This document shows, in pieces, positions 1 through 10,958 of a stretch of DNA of 64,000 nucleotides; position 1 is the first letter of the stretch, and every line of letters starts with the position of its first letter. A program made the translations under genes and the position numbers. A model generated the notes under the pieces. It was given only the letters and a program-made list of their open reading frames with translations, was not told the origin of the DNA and searched no databases. The stretch comes from Pampus argenteus (lineage: Eukaryota > Chordata > Actinopteri > Scombriformes > Stromateidae): assembly GCA_036937835.1 (NCBI GenBank), contig CM072863.1:3476001-3540000 (forward strand), read 5' to 3'.

Positions 1-973
1 ATCTGTGACTTGAGCGCGACTCGACTCATTTCATCAGCATTTATAAATATCAGTTTGGTTCATGTTTAAAAGCTAAAAAAGCTGTAATTATTACTGTAAT
101 TACTTTAATTATTTTAGTTTATATTTATACATTTGCTACAACTAATAATTATATAATTATATATATATATATATATATAATTTCTATTCTAATGTTCTTC
201 ATTAGTAAACATAAACTCTTTTTAATTATGGAATGAAAAACAGTTAAAAACTGAACCAAATAAAGTTTTATTCTCCTCTTTCATTTAAATAATTGATGTA
301 TTTTTTAATTTTTAGGTTGGCTGCAACAATTTCCTGCAAAATGTAATAATTGATCACATGATTCGTGTCCCTAAATGCTGCAGTACTACAGTTAAAGTAC
401 TGACTACTACTACTAAAACCTCTACTATCACTACTATCACTACTGCTACTTCTACTACATACTTGTCAGGACTTTGTGGTGTGTAAGAATGTATTTTATT
501 TTTCATCATATTTCTTGTGTACATTAAGCAAAGTCAGAGTTTCATCACAATGAAACGGTTTGTGGTTCACAGAGGATGAACCACAAACCGTAAAGTCAAA
601 TAAAATGATAAAAGAATACACGAAGAATTACGAGTGATGCTGTAGATAACAAGCAGAGGAATAAATAATCATTTACAAACTGTGATGCACATTTCTGAAG
701 CTCATAATTAAAATATATAAAAACATATTTGAAACCAATAAGGGAGGATTATTTGTTGGGTGGTTTTACTTTCTGATACTGTTTGATTTTATGCTTTATG
801 GAAATATTGATAACTACAGAAAGAAAACACAATAAAATAGAAAAACGTGTCTTTTTACTCTTAGATAAGTGTGTGATGTGGAGACTTAAAGCAGAAACGT
901 GATTATGTGTTCATACTGAATCAGTTCTTTGCATTATCTTGATATTGGTTTTGATATTTTGTCTGCGTTCGTG
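1..973. other. AT-rich intergenic DNA downstream of asb14
   Basis: No coding exon is visible. The stretch holds a TA dinucleotide run near 161-178, a degenerate CTA/CTT trinucleotide run near 403-456, and a perfect 15-bp inverted repeat at 555-591 listed separately. The 3' UTR of asb14, which is transcribed leftward, must lie in the right part of this interval. Several TTTATT words (AATAAA on the minus strand) occur, so I cannot fix its end. Confidence 0.6.
555..591. repeat. perfect 15-bp inverted repeat with a 7-nt loop
   Basis: The left arm ACGGTTTGTGGTTCA (555-569) is the exact reverse complement of the right arm (577-591), separated by CAGAGGA. It sits in the presumed 3' UTR or downstream flank of asb14. 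The loop plus the start of the right arm resembles the CAGAGGATGAA word of a fish dispersed repeat seen elsewhere in the window. Confidence 0.85.
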
Positions 974-3320
974 TCACCCCGGGGTGTTGCTCTGCCGGCT
1001 GTACAGGTCGTGCTCCCGGTACAGGACGTAGTCCTTCAGTCGCCCCGGTAACGGCAGGAAGCTCATGAAGACAGGTGATCTGAGACGAAGACGACCGAGA
1101 CAGCGACGGATCCTCAGGCGGCAGAGATGCTGCAGACAGCGGGCGTTCTCTGAAGAGGAGGAGGAGGAAAAGTTACAGCTTTTCATAAATGATGAGACAC
1201 AGTTTTTTTTCCCACTCTTTTCTCAAAACTGTAAAACACAAAAACACAATTTCTTTTTTAAACTTTTGACTCATTTTGGAAAAATCAGTATTAAGTATTG
1301 CATAGTGTCAGTACTGTGATGAGATTTCCTCTTGTTTCAGGTTGTCAGTGCAAAGAAAAACTCTTCTGTAGGTTTGAGGAAATATGATGGAAACATTTCT
1401 GAATGTTGACGTTGACGCTCTGCCTGTTCGTGATCCTGCTGCTCAAACCCAAAGAAAACAAAACATCCTGTGACATAAAGCAGTTGAATCCAACTCAAAC
1501 ACGTTCTACGTGTAAAAACAGAAAGTTTGTTAGCGCTACAGAAAGACTGTAATGAATCAGCAGTGAGTGTTTGAATGTAAACTCACTTGTACACACGTTT
1601 CATACGTGATGCCTTCAAAGTTTTGCCTTCCCGCTGCAGTCTAATTACACTGTTTTGAAGGGCCGTGTTAAGAATGAGGGCCATCTGCTGTTGGGAGTCT
1701 TTCCTCTACAAAAATGGGACGTGCAATTACAAAAATACACATCCAGTTAAAACCAGGATCCTTTATATTAGCAAAGTGACCAAAAAAAAATTCACATTTC
1801 ATCTGAAATGACTGTTCTTGGTCTCGTTCCTCCTCTTCTTCCTCTCAGATTGCTTCCATCCATTGTTGGTATCAACCTTTATATCACCTGTGCACACCTG
1901 CACTGTGATTGTGTTTAACTTCTTGTGTTTTAGTGAGTGGGAATGAGTTATGTAAATAGTAAATGAAATCTGATAATTGTGTTTTTGCCAAAAGAGTGAA
2001 AAATGATTCACACATGTCATTCAGAAAAACTGTAATAAAAATGTTATTTGTTGTCTCCACCTGTCAGAGCAGGAACTGATAAAAGTCTGGTTTCACTCAC
2101 CTTGCAGCCTGCAGATGTCGGGCCACTGTCGCTGCTCCATCACAGCCGCCTTCAGCTTGGAGCACAAGGTCACATGATCCACGTAGTCCAACAGGATGAG
2201 AACCATGTGACCTGAGAGATGCTTCAGCCACGAGACAGTGATCACCTCGCAGAACTGCACTGGCAGACAAACACATGTGTGTGTGTGTCTTTAAACTGAC
2301 TCATATTTCAATGAATGCATGGCATGTATTTTATCATTTTTTGTAAGTAATTTTGTACAGATCATTGTCTCCAGAGGATGAATCTCAGCTACTTTAATGA
2401 TACTCTGGTGCAGACGAGAAGTCAGGCGCCACCTGCAGGCCAAAATCTCAACTCTTAGCAGTACAGGTGGTTTAAGATACTTAAAGCAGATATAATCAAT
2501 ATATATATTTAATAATAATAATGTATCTAATTATATAATGTGCAACGTGAGAAAACAGTTAACAAGAAGTTAAAAGATGCTTGTAGAGCTCAGAGCTAAA
2601 AGCTGAGTTAATGTTGGGATGATCGTGTTTCTTTGTGCCTGCTGGATGTGGACACTGAACCGGCAGCTGTTTGCTAACATGTGTTATTATATTATTAATA
2701 TTAAAGTTGTGTTTTCAGCTTGTTCTGATGCCCCAAAGAGGCCAAAAATCATTGGTTACCATGGTGTCTTTGATGACTGTGTTGCTCCATCCCTCATAAT
2801 CATCAGGAACGTGTGAGCCGTTGCCATAGGGACAGTCGAAGCAGCGTTCCACATCGTAACCATAGTTACACAGCATCCTGAGAACCACCTAACACACACA
2901 CACACGACAGGCCAGATCAAAAACAAGACCAGCTTTCCTCCCGATCAGTTAAATGTTACTAAAGCTGCTGTCTGTGAATATGAACACATTATTTTGTACA
3001 AACGATAAAAACAGCAGCGGTTTACCTCGTCTTTGAGGGCGTACTGCAGGGCTGATGGGAAGTGTGTCGTGTTTATTCTGGAGTAATAGTTGACGTTGGC
3101 TCCAAACCTCAGCAACAGGTTGATCAAGTCATAGTTGCCTAGACGCAGCGCAACCTTAAAGTCACAGTCAATGGATCAGAAACTGGCTCCGTAACTATTT
3201 CTTGACAAAGAACAACGTATCCATCCGCCCAGTACTCATGTGCAGCCTCTCTGAACACAATGATAGTTTTTGGCATGTGTATTTAGTATTTCACCAATAA
3301 CATTAGATTAACAATAAATT

Positions 3321-3368
<48 letters not shown>

Positions 3369-6150
3369 CTACCTGCAGACATTTAACAGCGTCTTGGTTG
3401 GCCATGGCTCCGGCCTCCAGCAGCAGTTTGGCTGACGGCAGGTCGTTATTGGAAACAGCAAAGAAGAGCGCCGACTTCCTCTCGTCGTCATAGCTACGGC
3501 GAATCCAGGGATGGAGCATGTAGTTGGGGTCATAACCTGCATCCAGCAAGGCCTGATAGGACATTTGGTTGTTGTTAAATTGCGGTGTAATCACTAATAA
3601 ATAAATCTTAATGTGATTAAAATGTGTTATATCATACGACATCATCTATAGAAGTATGTTGATAAGGAGACAAGATTCACTAGAGAGGACAAACTGTAGG
3701 CCTGAGATATAAAATATATACGACATAAAACAGTATGATACACACACACACACATACACACCTTGATGCAGTGTGTGTGTCCTCCTGCAGCAGCAGAGTG
3801 TAAAGGACTCATCCCGCTGTCGTTTACGTCTCCTACAGATGTTACTGGAATCAGCAACTTAAGAGCTCTGAAGGACACAAAAATACATGTGATGTTTGAC
3901 ATGTTTTCAATATGTAAAATATTAGATTCATAAGTAATAACAGAAAGTGAGAGACACAGATTTTCTTCCAGACCTTCAGTCCCTAATATGGTGAAGCTCC
4001 AGAAACACTGACTCCTACATTTCCCACAATGCACCTTGCAGCATAACACCTTTAATTAGGCCCTCTCTGTCTGGCAAATGTCCCCATCACACTTCCAAAA
4101 AAATGTAAACAAATATTAATGTTTTGTGACATTTACTCCAGGTGTCCTCTGTGAGCGACGCGGTGGATGGGCATGTGTCCTGTGAGTTTGGCAACGTTGG
4201 CGTCTGCGCCGAATTCCAGCAGCAGACTGATGACGGCAGGATCTCCGGACGCGGATGCCTCGTACAGGATGGACGCCTCATCCTGTGCCTGCGATAGGAC
4301 ATCCGCTCCTGAAGAACACGCAACATGTTTAACAGCATCACAGAACGTCTCGTACCACTGAAACAAAAAAAAGTGAACTTATCCTTTAATATCTCCTCCT
4401 GCTCCTGGTGATGATTAAAGGACGAGTTCACAGTTTTTAAAGTCTGTCTAAAAAAAGTGCCCATATGAACACCAAAAGAGGTTTTTGTTTTAGTAACAAA
4501 AAGAGAGACTTTGAGTAGATTTTGCCAGATAAAGGGCTGGAAATATTACTGCAAAAAAAACGTATATTCCTATTTACAATCAATATTTTCCTAAAAAGAT
4601 GCAAGACTTTAAGGACACTGGTTAGTAAAGATGCAAATAAATACTCCCATAATGATAAGATCTCTGACAACTAAGTTCAAAACTAATGTGGTTATGATTA
4701 GGTGTCCAAGTGCTAAGAGTCACCTCTCCTCAGTAGAGTCTCCACCACCTCCAGGTGTCCTGCCTGAGCAGCCAGAGCCAGCGGCGTGAGCCCGTAGTGG
4801 CTGCGAGGGTCTGGCTGCGCTCCGGCCTGCAGCAGCAGAGTCACCAGCGCTGCTTTGCCCAGCCGAGAGGCCTCATGGAGGGGCCGGCGGCCGTGGCAGC
4901 CCTCCTGGTTCACCCTGGAGCCCTGCAGGAGCAGCAGCTTGACCAGGTCACAACGGTCTGAACGGATCGCTGCAGACAGACAGGTGTGATGATGCTGTGA
5001 TTTTCATTTTTGGCATGGACAAAATAAACAAAAGCTCAGAATTTGATTAAGACATATTTAAAAATGTGACCTGATCTATTCAGGAGTTAAAACAGGGAAA
5101 TCTCTACTTTGGTCCCAGTGACTGAACAGGTTTAGAAGCAGAGAAATGTTGGTCAGCCCACCTACAAACAGTGCAGAGTCCTGGTTGTGGTCTTGGGTGT
5201 CTGGTTGGGCTCCATGTTTGAGGAGGAAGGACGCGTTTTCTATCAGACCCTGTTCTACAGCCAGGAGGAGAGGAGTCTGCCCACTGAGAGTCTGCAGCTC
5301 CACAGAGCGAGAGCCTGAAGCTGGACGTCAGGATACACTTTAAAATGTATTATCCATCACATTGTGTCATTGATGGTGTTAATAACATAATATGACATTA
5401 ATATAAAGCTGATAGAAACCTTTGAACGTGAGCTCCAGGATGGTTTGGTTGCTCTGAGCTGCTGCTTCATGGAGAGGAGTCCAACCTCTGCTGTCTGTCT
5501 GTGAAAACTTCTCCTTTTGTCCAACACAGATCTCCTTCAGGAGCTTCTCATTACCTGATGGGTTGGACATATTAGATAGAAGAAGTTATTAAATTACACA
5601 GTTCAGCCACTTTATTGACAAATAACGTTTATTAATTAATTCATTCAGGCACCATTCATTGATATGCTTATGTATCTATGGTGTAGAAGAGTACGTTGCT
5701 GTTTTATTCCCACTAGGAGGTGCTACATGTCAAAAGCTTCCACATATAGACATGAAAATGTAAAATGTAATAATATAATAATAAACTTCATATCAAGAGT
5801 CGTCTGTGAACATTTAATATTTATATTATTTATTGGTAAATCTCTACAGAAACATTCACCGTGTCTGACTGCAGTGAAGATGATGCTGCTGTCTGCAGAA
5901 TCTGATTCTGAACTGCAAGAAAAAGAAAAATACCAAACACTGAATTTAACAAAACTAAACATTGAAGGTAAATCTGAGAGCAGAAATAATAATAATAATA
6001 ATAATAATTTAACTCTGACCTCCTGTCGTCTCTGTTTGATTCCTTCTGCTTGTTGCTCTCCAGCAAACTCTGTTCAATCATGTACTGAATAGCTGCATCA
6101 TCTTCATCATCCTCATCCTCATCCTCAGTCCCAAACCGCCTGAACTCCAT
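974..6150 (-). CDS. asb14: ankyrin repeat and SOCS box protein 14 (12 exons, 587 aa)
   Basis: Substrate-recognition subunit of a cullin-5/elongin BC ubiquitin ligase in the cytosol. Coding exons on the minus strand: 6020-6150, 5860-5912, 5420-5554, 5162-5314, 4724-4969, 4137-4308, 3762-3867, 3373-3552, 3026-3154, 2760-2888, 2101-2254, 974-1149. All have GT-AG sites and phases that join without a stop, giving 587 aa, the length I recall for human ASB14. Visible parts are an acidic N-terminus with a UIM-like helix (residues 19-32, IQYMIEQSLLES), ankyrin repeats over most of the middle (GWTPLHEAAAQSN, GQTPLLLAVEQG, GRRPLHEASRLG, GLTPLALAAQAGH, GMSPLHSAAAGGH) and a C-terminal SOCS box with BC box (CLQHLCRLRIRRCL) and Cul box (LPLPGRLKDYVLY). 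The start is the first ATG in the open frame. An acceptor-like CAG just upstream (near 6180) suggests a non-coding first exon. asb15 is a close relative, but length and the pde12 neighbourhood favour asb14. Confidence 0.9.
2345..2395. repeat. fragment of the CATGAATG/CTCTGG dispersed fish repeat
   Basis: On the minus strand this reads GATTCATCCTCTGGAGAC, then a degenerate copy of the ATGAATGTCTGTACAAAA segment found at 26575-26735 and 46100-46170. It lies in an asb14 intron, between exons 2101-2254 and 2760-2888. Confidence 0.45.
3322..3368. repeat. (CA)n microsatellite next to an asb14 donor site
   Basis: A pure CA run of about 45 bp begins a few bases inside the intron that follows asb14 exon 3373-3552, so on the transcribed strand the donor is followed almost at once by a GU repeat. 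A shorter CA run (about 3741-3760) similarly abuts the donor of exon 3762-3867. Confidence 0.9.
4400..4640. repeat. dispersed fish repeat copy in an asb14 intron
   Basis: Contains TTAAAGGACGAGTTCACAG followed by a TGAACACCAAAAGAGG word. The same two blocks, in the same order, occur at 42488-42545 (TTTAAAGGACGGGTTCACA, then TGAACACTGAAATAGG). The right half here (GTAACAAAAAGAGAGACTTTG) matches the reverse complement of another block in that copy, so this copy looks rearranged. Confidence 0.5.
5984..6008. repeat. (AAT)n microsatellite
   Basis: About eight AAT units, starting roughly 10 bp inside the first asb14 intron, just past the donor of exon 6020-6150. Confidence 0.9.
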
Positions 6151-7590
6151 GTAGTCCACACGAAGGCTCCTGGCTCTGTTCAGAAAGGACGTTTAAATGC
6201 ACCAGTTTGGTGCCAGGAAGCAGGAAGTAGGCCTGAGTTCATGTGCTGTATCAGACCAGCTTTCTTCAATATGTAACCATAGCAACCTTTCCAACTTCAA
6301 TCAAGCTGTATTTACAATTTGATGTAAAAAAAAAAAACAAAAAAAAAACACTTTTGTCAGTAAACTGAGATATTTAAGAGACATTTGAAACTTGCTTTAG
6401 ATTTTTATTTTACTTTATTTTTTTTACCTTTTGGTTGGTTTTTTTTGGTTTTTGTTTTGGTTGCTTCTGCTCAGCTGTAGCGTCCCTGCAGATTTAAAGT
6501 TGTTGTTGTTGTTGAACTGAGGGAGGTGTTTGGCCTGTTGAAACCAGAGCTGTACGTCTATGTTGGTTCCATCAATGACTGTGTGGCTGTTTCCTGATCT
6601 TCCACTTTGTCTTTTAACAGCAGGAAATTCAAACTTACCCAGGAGATGAAGGTAGATGTGTGTCTTAGAAAAAGTTTCATAAAAAAACTAAGAAATTCTG
6701 CAGGAACAACTGAGAAAGTTCAGCCGCAGACGTCCATGTCTGAGCTGTTGAACTGCAGCGCTCTGGCTGAGGATCACATACTTGTTACTATATTTACCTC
6801 CTTCCAGCTAAGTTTATGGAGTTTATTGCAATACAGCAACACCGGCTCAGAGACCAACAAGCTGTGCTACACAATCCCATCAGTTTTCAGACAGATTTTA
6901 GAAATAAACCAGCACCACAAAATTACATGTTAATAGAAAATCTGGCTTTAATTCATTTTAATGGTGCGAGTTCTCTCAACAGATTTGCATTTAAAAAAAT
7001 TGACAGGCTGCCAAACAGAAGGAAATAAATTATTTTCCTCATAATATTGTCTGTTTAATTACTCCAATATACAGTAAATTAATGGTATATTTTTATGTAT
7101 AAAGTCAACCTTATAGGCACTTTTTGCAGGACATATTCACATGTTAGAATAGAAAAATCACAAGTAATAAAATCAATGGCTGAATTCCACTGGACTCAGT
7201 TTTATGTTGCTTGGATAAATAAGTCTGCTGTGAAAATCCTGCAATGCAGCCTGGAACCACGTCGCTGTCCATCCGACGGAGCAAACGTGTTTCTGTTTTA
7301 ATTTTTTGCAGCTGTCGATTTTGAGAACATCTGCACTTTAAACCTTTTGAAGCTCTGGTCTCTTTAAAATCTTGAGTGCTCAAGTTAAACAAAAAAGATC
7401 TCTCAAAATCTTTTTAGGTTCTTATCTCTGCATTTCCAGCAGAAGCTTCCTGAATGAGAACGTTGTGCACCAAACCTGATTTACATGAGTTTAAAGTCCT
7501 TTAGTCAAATCTGAATTTCTCCATGTCAATGAAAAACACAAGACAACCAGACTGTAAATGACTGTTTATTTTATTCATTGTCTCGACAGT
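6151..7590. other. asb14-rps23 intergenic region
   Basis: I see no convincing coding exon. The left end should carry the promoter and probable non-coding first exon of asb14, and the right end the 3' end of rps23 (both on the minus strand). There are A- and T-rich runs near 6325-6350 and 6410-6460. Open frames here (for example near 6607-6933) show no domain and no coherent splice sites. Confidence 0.55.
7565..7575 (-). terminator. rps23 poly(A) signal
   Basis: Two overlapping AATAAA hexamers on the minus strand (7565-7570 and 7570-7575), about 16 bp past the rps23 stop codon. This gives the very short 3' UTR typical of ribosomal protein mRNAs. Confidence 0.8.
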
Positions 7591-9915
7591 TTATGACCTT
7601 GGTCTCTCCTTCTTGCCTTTGTAGAGTGCCAGCAGGGACACATTGGCCACCTTCACCACCTTGAAACGAACTCCAGGAATGTCACCCACGGCGTGACCTT
7701 TACGTCCAAATCCTGCCACCAAAACCTCGTCGTTCTCCTGCAGAACCGGCAGCAAAAGGAAGAAGAAAAGGCAAAGAGGAAAAGGTGTTAATTTTATGTG
7801 CTGTAAATTTTATATTAAAGGATATTATGATAACATTCAGGTTTTGGATGCAGGATTGTTTCAGTCAACATTTAAATATACAGATTTGGGAAAAATTATT
7901 CCAGATGAAGTTTGCCGTCTGACCTGCAGAAACACAAACTGAGCTGCTCAAATACATTTTATCTGGCTGATGTTAACCAGGGAGGACAACTGGCTACCTG
8001 AGTGCAATCACACTCAGGTTGGCTTCTCTCTGGTTGTACCATCATTCGTGTTTGGCTGTTTATTAATCGTGTATATTAGCGGTGCAACGTTGCCGTTTAC
8101 CTCGATGAAGTTGAGGCAGCCGTCATTGGGGACGAAGGCGGTGATCTTCTTGCCGTTCTTGATGAGCTGAACTCTCACACATTTCCTGATAGCAGAGTTA
8201 GGCTGCTTGGCCTCCACACCACTGTAGAGGGAGAACAAAACATTATTTGACTGTTGAAAAAGTTAAGTCACTGAAACAAAAGATGTCAGGCGCATCTGTA
8301 CAAGTTTTAAATAGATCCATAGCTTCTGCATTTCAAGTTGTATTTTAGTTGAGTGCATCACACTGCTGGAAAGTGCCAAGACTGAAAACAAGTGTAAAGA
8401 AGGTAATGATGAGACTTAAAGATGCAATTCTTCCCAAATCCAACACTTCAATAACTTCAGTGAAGACACCAAAGTTTTTAACACCTCAGCAGCGTGTCAC
8501 CGGTAAACTGAACTTGAGGGGCAGGTCAGATGGTACTTACACTTTCTCAAGGACGATGCCCTTTGCGTGTGAGGCTCCTCCGAAGGGGTTGGCCTTCAGG
8601 GCTGTGCCCAGATGGGCCTTCTTGTACTGCTTATCGTGCCATTTCTGCTCACGGCGGTGATTACGGAGCTTCCTGGCTGTACGCAGACCACGACACTTTC
8701 CTGAAGGAGCAACGGGAAATAAAAGTTGAAGCTGATACAAGACTGTTGTCATGTAGTTATTCTGTTTGATGTGAAACTCTTTAAAACGTTTCTTTACTTT
8801 AAAATCGGTTTCCACAGTTGAACATTTGTAAAATTCAGTCAAATACTTGTGTTGTAATTAAAGAGTCAATTACTTTGGTCCAAGATATAAAAACACAAAA
8901 ATGCATCATGTCAGGATGCAGCAGGGTTTGTGATGGAGGCCAAAATATAGAATATGTCCACAAAATAAAATAAAAATACATTTAAATCTGAACTTATGAG
9001 GCTTCAGTCCGACTCATCAACTGGATATCTGACAGTTAGCTTTGAATCCCCTGTCTGTTTACTTGTTGAGATGCAGTGGAAGTGAATGAAAAGTATTTAA
9101 ACATTGATCTATTTTGATTCATTTAAATGACCCATCACTTCTATTGTAAGTGTACTATGAAGAGATCTAATGATGGTCAGTATGAACAGGAGGGATCATT
9201 AAAAGACAATAAATGATTTCAATATAAAATTTGGCTCCTGACAGACTTAAATCTGAACTGTGACTGGATCTTAATTTAACACACGATCAGACACCAGATT
9301 ACTTACTAATTAATTAAAGAATGAGAAACCTATAAAATCTAATGAGGCACAAACTGAATGACAGAATTAGCATTTACATTTCTGTGATTAAACTGCCTGT
9401 TAAACTGGAGAAATAGACTTCTGATATTTTCACTACTTCGTATATTTAAAAAATATGACTTTGTACATTCCCACAAAGGGACCATCGTTTTCTTTTATTC
9501 GTCAAAACCTGCTGTTTTACGTTAACTACACTGAGCCAAACTGCCGTAGCTTCTTTCCTCAGTGTGAATATTAGCAGCTCATCAACCAATCAGATTATAA
9601 ACATCTACAGACACCAGAGTTCAAGTTAAACTTAGTGTTATTACGCTACCAGGCTCTTTAATTAAACATTATAGTGTGATCAGCAACAGAGATGGACCGC
9701 TAAGCTAACTGCGCTAACACGCCGTTATGGCCGCTCCACGTTGCGGACAAACAGAGCGGTAAAAACGTCTCGTTTTATGAGTCAACGTCAAGTTTTTTCC
9801 GTCATAAACACGTCGGGAACAGTTTATAAGATCTTTATATATAACACTGATGTGAAAAACCCGTGCAATAAAGACAAATAGCTTGTATTTAAGCTTAAGT
9901 TTGAGACCAACCCAT
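7591..9915 (-). CDS. rps23: 40S ribosomal protein S23 (uS12), 143 aa
   Basis: Small-subunit ribosomal protein at the decoding centre (bacterial S12 homologue). Minus-strand exons are 9912-9915 (ATG plus one base), 8541-8700, 8101-8221 and 7591-7737. All have GT-AG sites and the phases sum to 143 codons plus stop, the length known for vertebrate RPS23. The protein runs from GKCRGLRTARKLRNHRREQK through KQPNSAIRKCVRVQLIKNGK to KGKKERPRS. The PNSA loop carries the conserved proline that OGFOD1 hydroxylates in other eukaryotes. A first coding exon of four bases is the usual ribosomal-protein layout. The upstream sequence has the pyrimidine tract of a 5' TOP gene. The next gene, atp6ap1l, is divergently transcribed. 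Confidence 0.97.
9050..9225. repeat. dispersed repeat copy in rps23 intron 1
   Basis: On the minus strand this segment carries CTCCTGTTCATACTGACCATC, an AGTGATGGG word and a TGCATCTCAACA block. The last two resemble AGTGATGGG and TGCAGCTCAACAGG in the copy at 42488-42700. It appears to be a diverged copy in opposite orientation. Confidence 0.4.
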
Positions 9916-10000
9916 GATCGCAGCGGAGTCCGGGAATGGAAAGGAAGGTCCCAGGATGCACCGCGGCAATGTCTAGTTTGAGGACCCCGGACAGCGGCGT
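9916..10000 (-). promoter_or_regulatory. rps23 promoter and 5' TOP leader
   Basis: Reading the minus strand toward the ATG at 9915, the leader holds the pyrimidine tract CCTTCCTTTCC (near 9933-9948) about 20 bases before the start codon, in a locally GC-richer context. A C-started pyrimidine tract at the cap is the 5' TOP signal that couples ribosomal protein translation to mTOR. The exact start site is inferred. Confidence 0.6.
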
Positions 10001-10735
10001 CGCAGAATATGCCTGACTAAAATTATCACATATTTAACCATCGCAAACAACCATCATGCAGTACAAAAGAAATAGAAATACATAAGTATACTCATACAAC
10101 CATAGTAGTAATAATACCAACACTCCCTCCTTATCTTCTCAATTTGACTGCATGGATGAAATTATGAGTATCTATCAAACACACAGCATGTGAGCAAACA
10201 GGAAACTAAATGAGAGTCTCAACATAATGTCTTATTATTCTATGAATGTGCTGTACTTAAAAAAAAGCCTAATTCTATTTTAAAACAATTAAATTAATGA
10301 GAAAATGTATTAGTGGATTCATAGTGAGAAGTGGATGGATGGTTGTGTTCACAAGCATGTTAGTTTCCTGCTTCTGATCAGGTTTTTGGACTTTTCTGTC
10401 TGTGATTAAGATGAGACTGAAGACGAAGTCCAGTTTGTGTTTTATTGCTCATTATTTGATGATTCGGCTACATTATTTGGTAAAATGTCCTTAATTTCAT
10501 GTAAACTGTGATTTAAGAAGTGAATAGAGCCTGGTGCAGAAGACAATGTTCTTTGTTTGTAATGTAATGTAAGAAGTGTTGTGTATGTAAGTTCATGTGG
10601 GCTCTTATGTGCACGATACAATCAGTAACTAACTAATATGAATAAACAGGTTTCATGTTCCATGTAAACGTCATATCATCAGAATATGATCATAACCAGG
10701 ATACATGTGTGCATGTAAACATACTTTTTAAGAGA

Positions 10736-10766
<31 letters not shown>

Positions 10767-10958
10767 CAGCATTGCCTTTAACCAGTGGGTAGGACTCTCT
10801 CGACTGTGTCTGTCCTTTCCTGATTGGCTGATTCATCAGTCTGTCAGGGGGGCTTATAGACGGTGGGCTGATTAAAGTAGATTAGGAATAGACAGAGAGA
10901 GAGAGAGAGGGCAGGGGGGGAGATAGTGTGCTGGCATCACGCTCTGGTCACCACAGCG
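10001..10958. other. rps23-atp6ap1l divergent intergenic region
   Basis: Mostly AT-rich sequence without coding signal. Two GA/AG microsatellites (about 10731-10768 and 10892-10910) flank a segment just upstream of the atp6ap1l start, the second within about 60 bp of the ATG. The atp6ap1l promoter is expected here. Confidence 0.55.

Noticed and set aside
6607..7028. Possible extra exons between asb14 and rps23
   Set aside because: Open frames of 70-108 codons have no recognisable domain, and their edges do not splice in phase to either neighbour.
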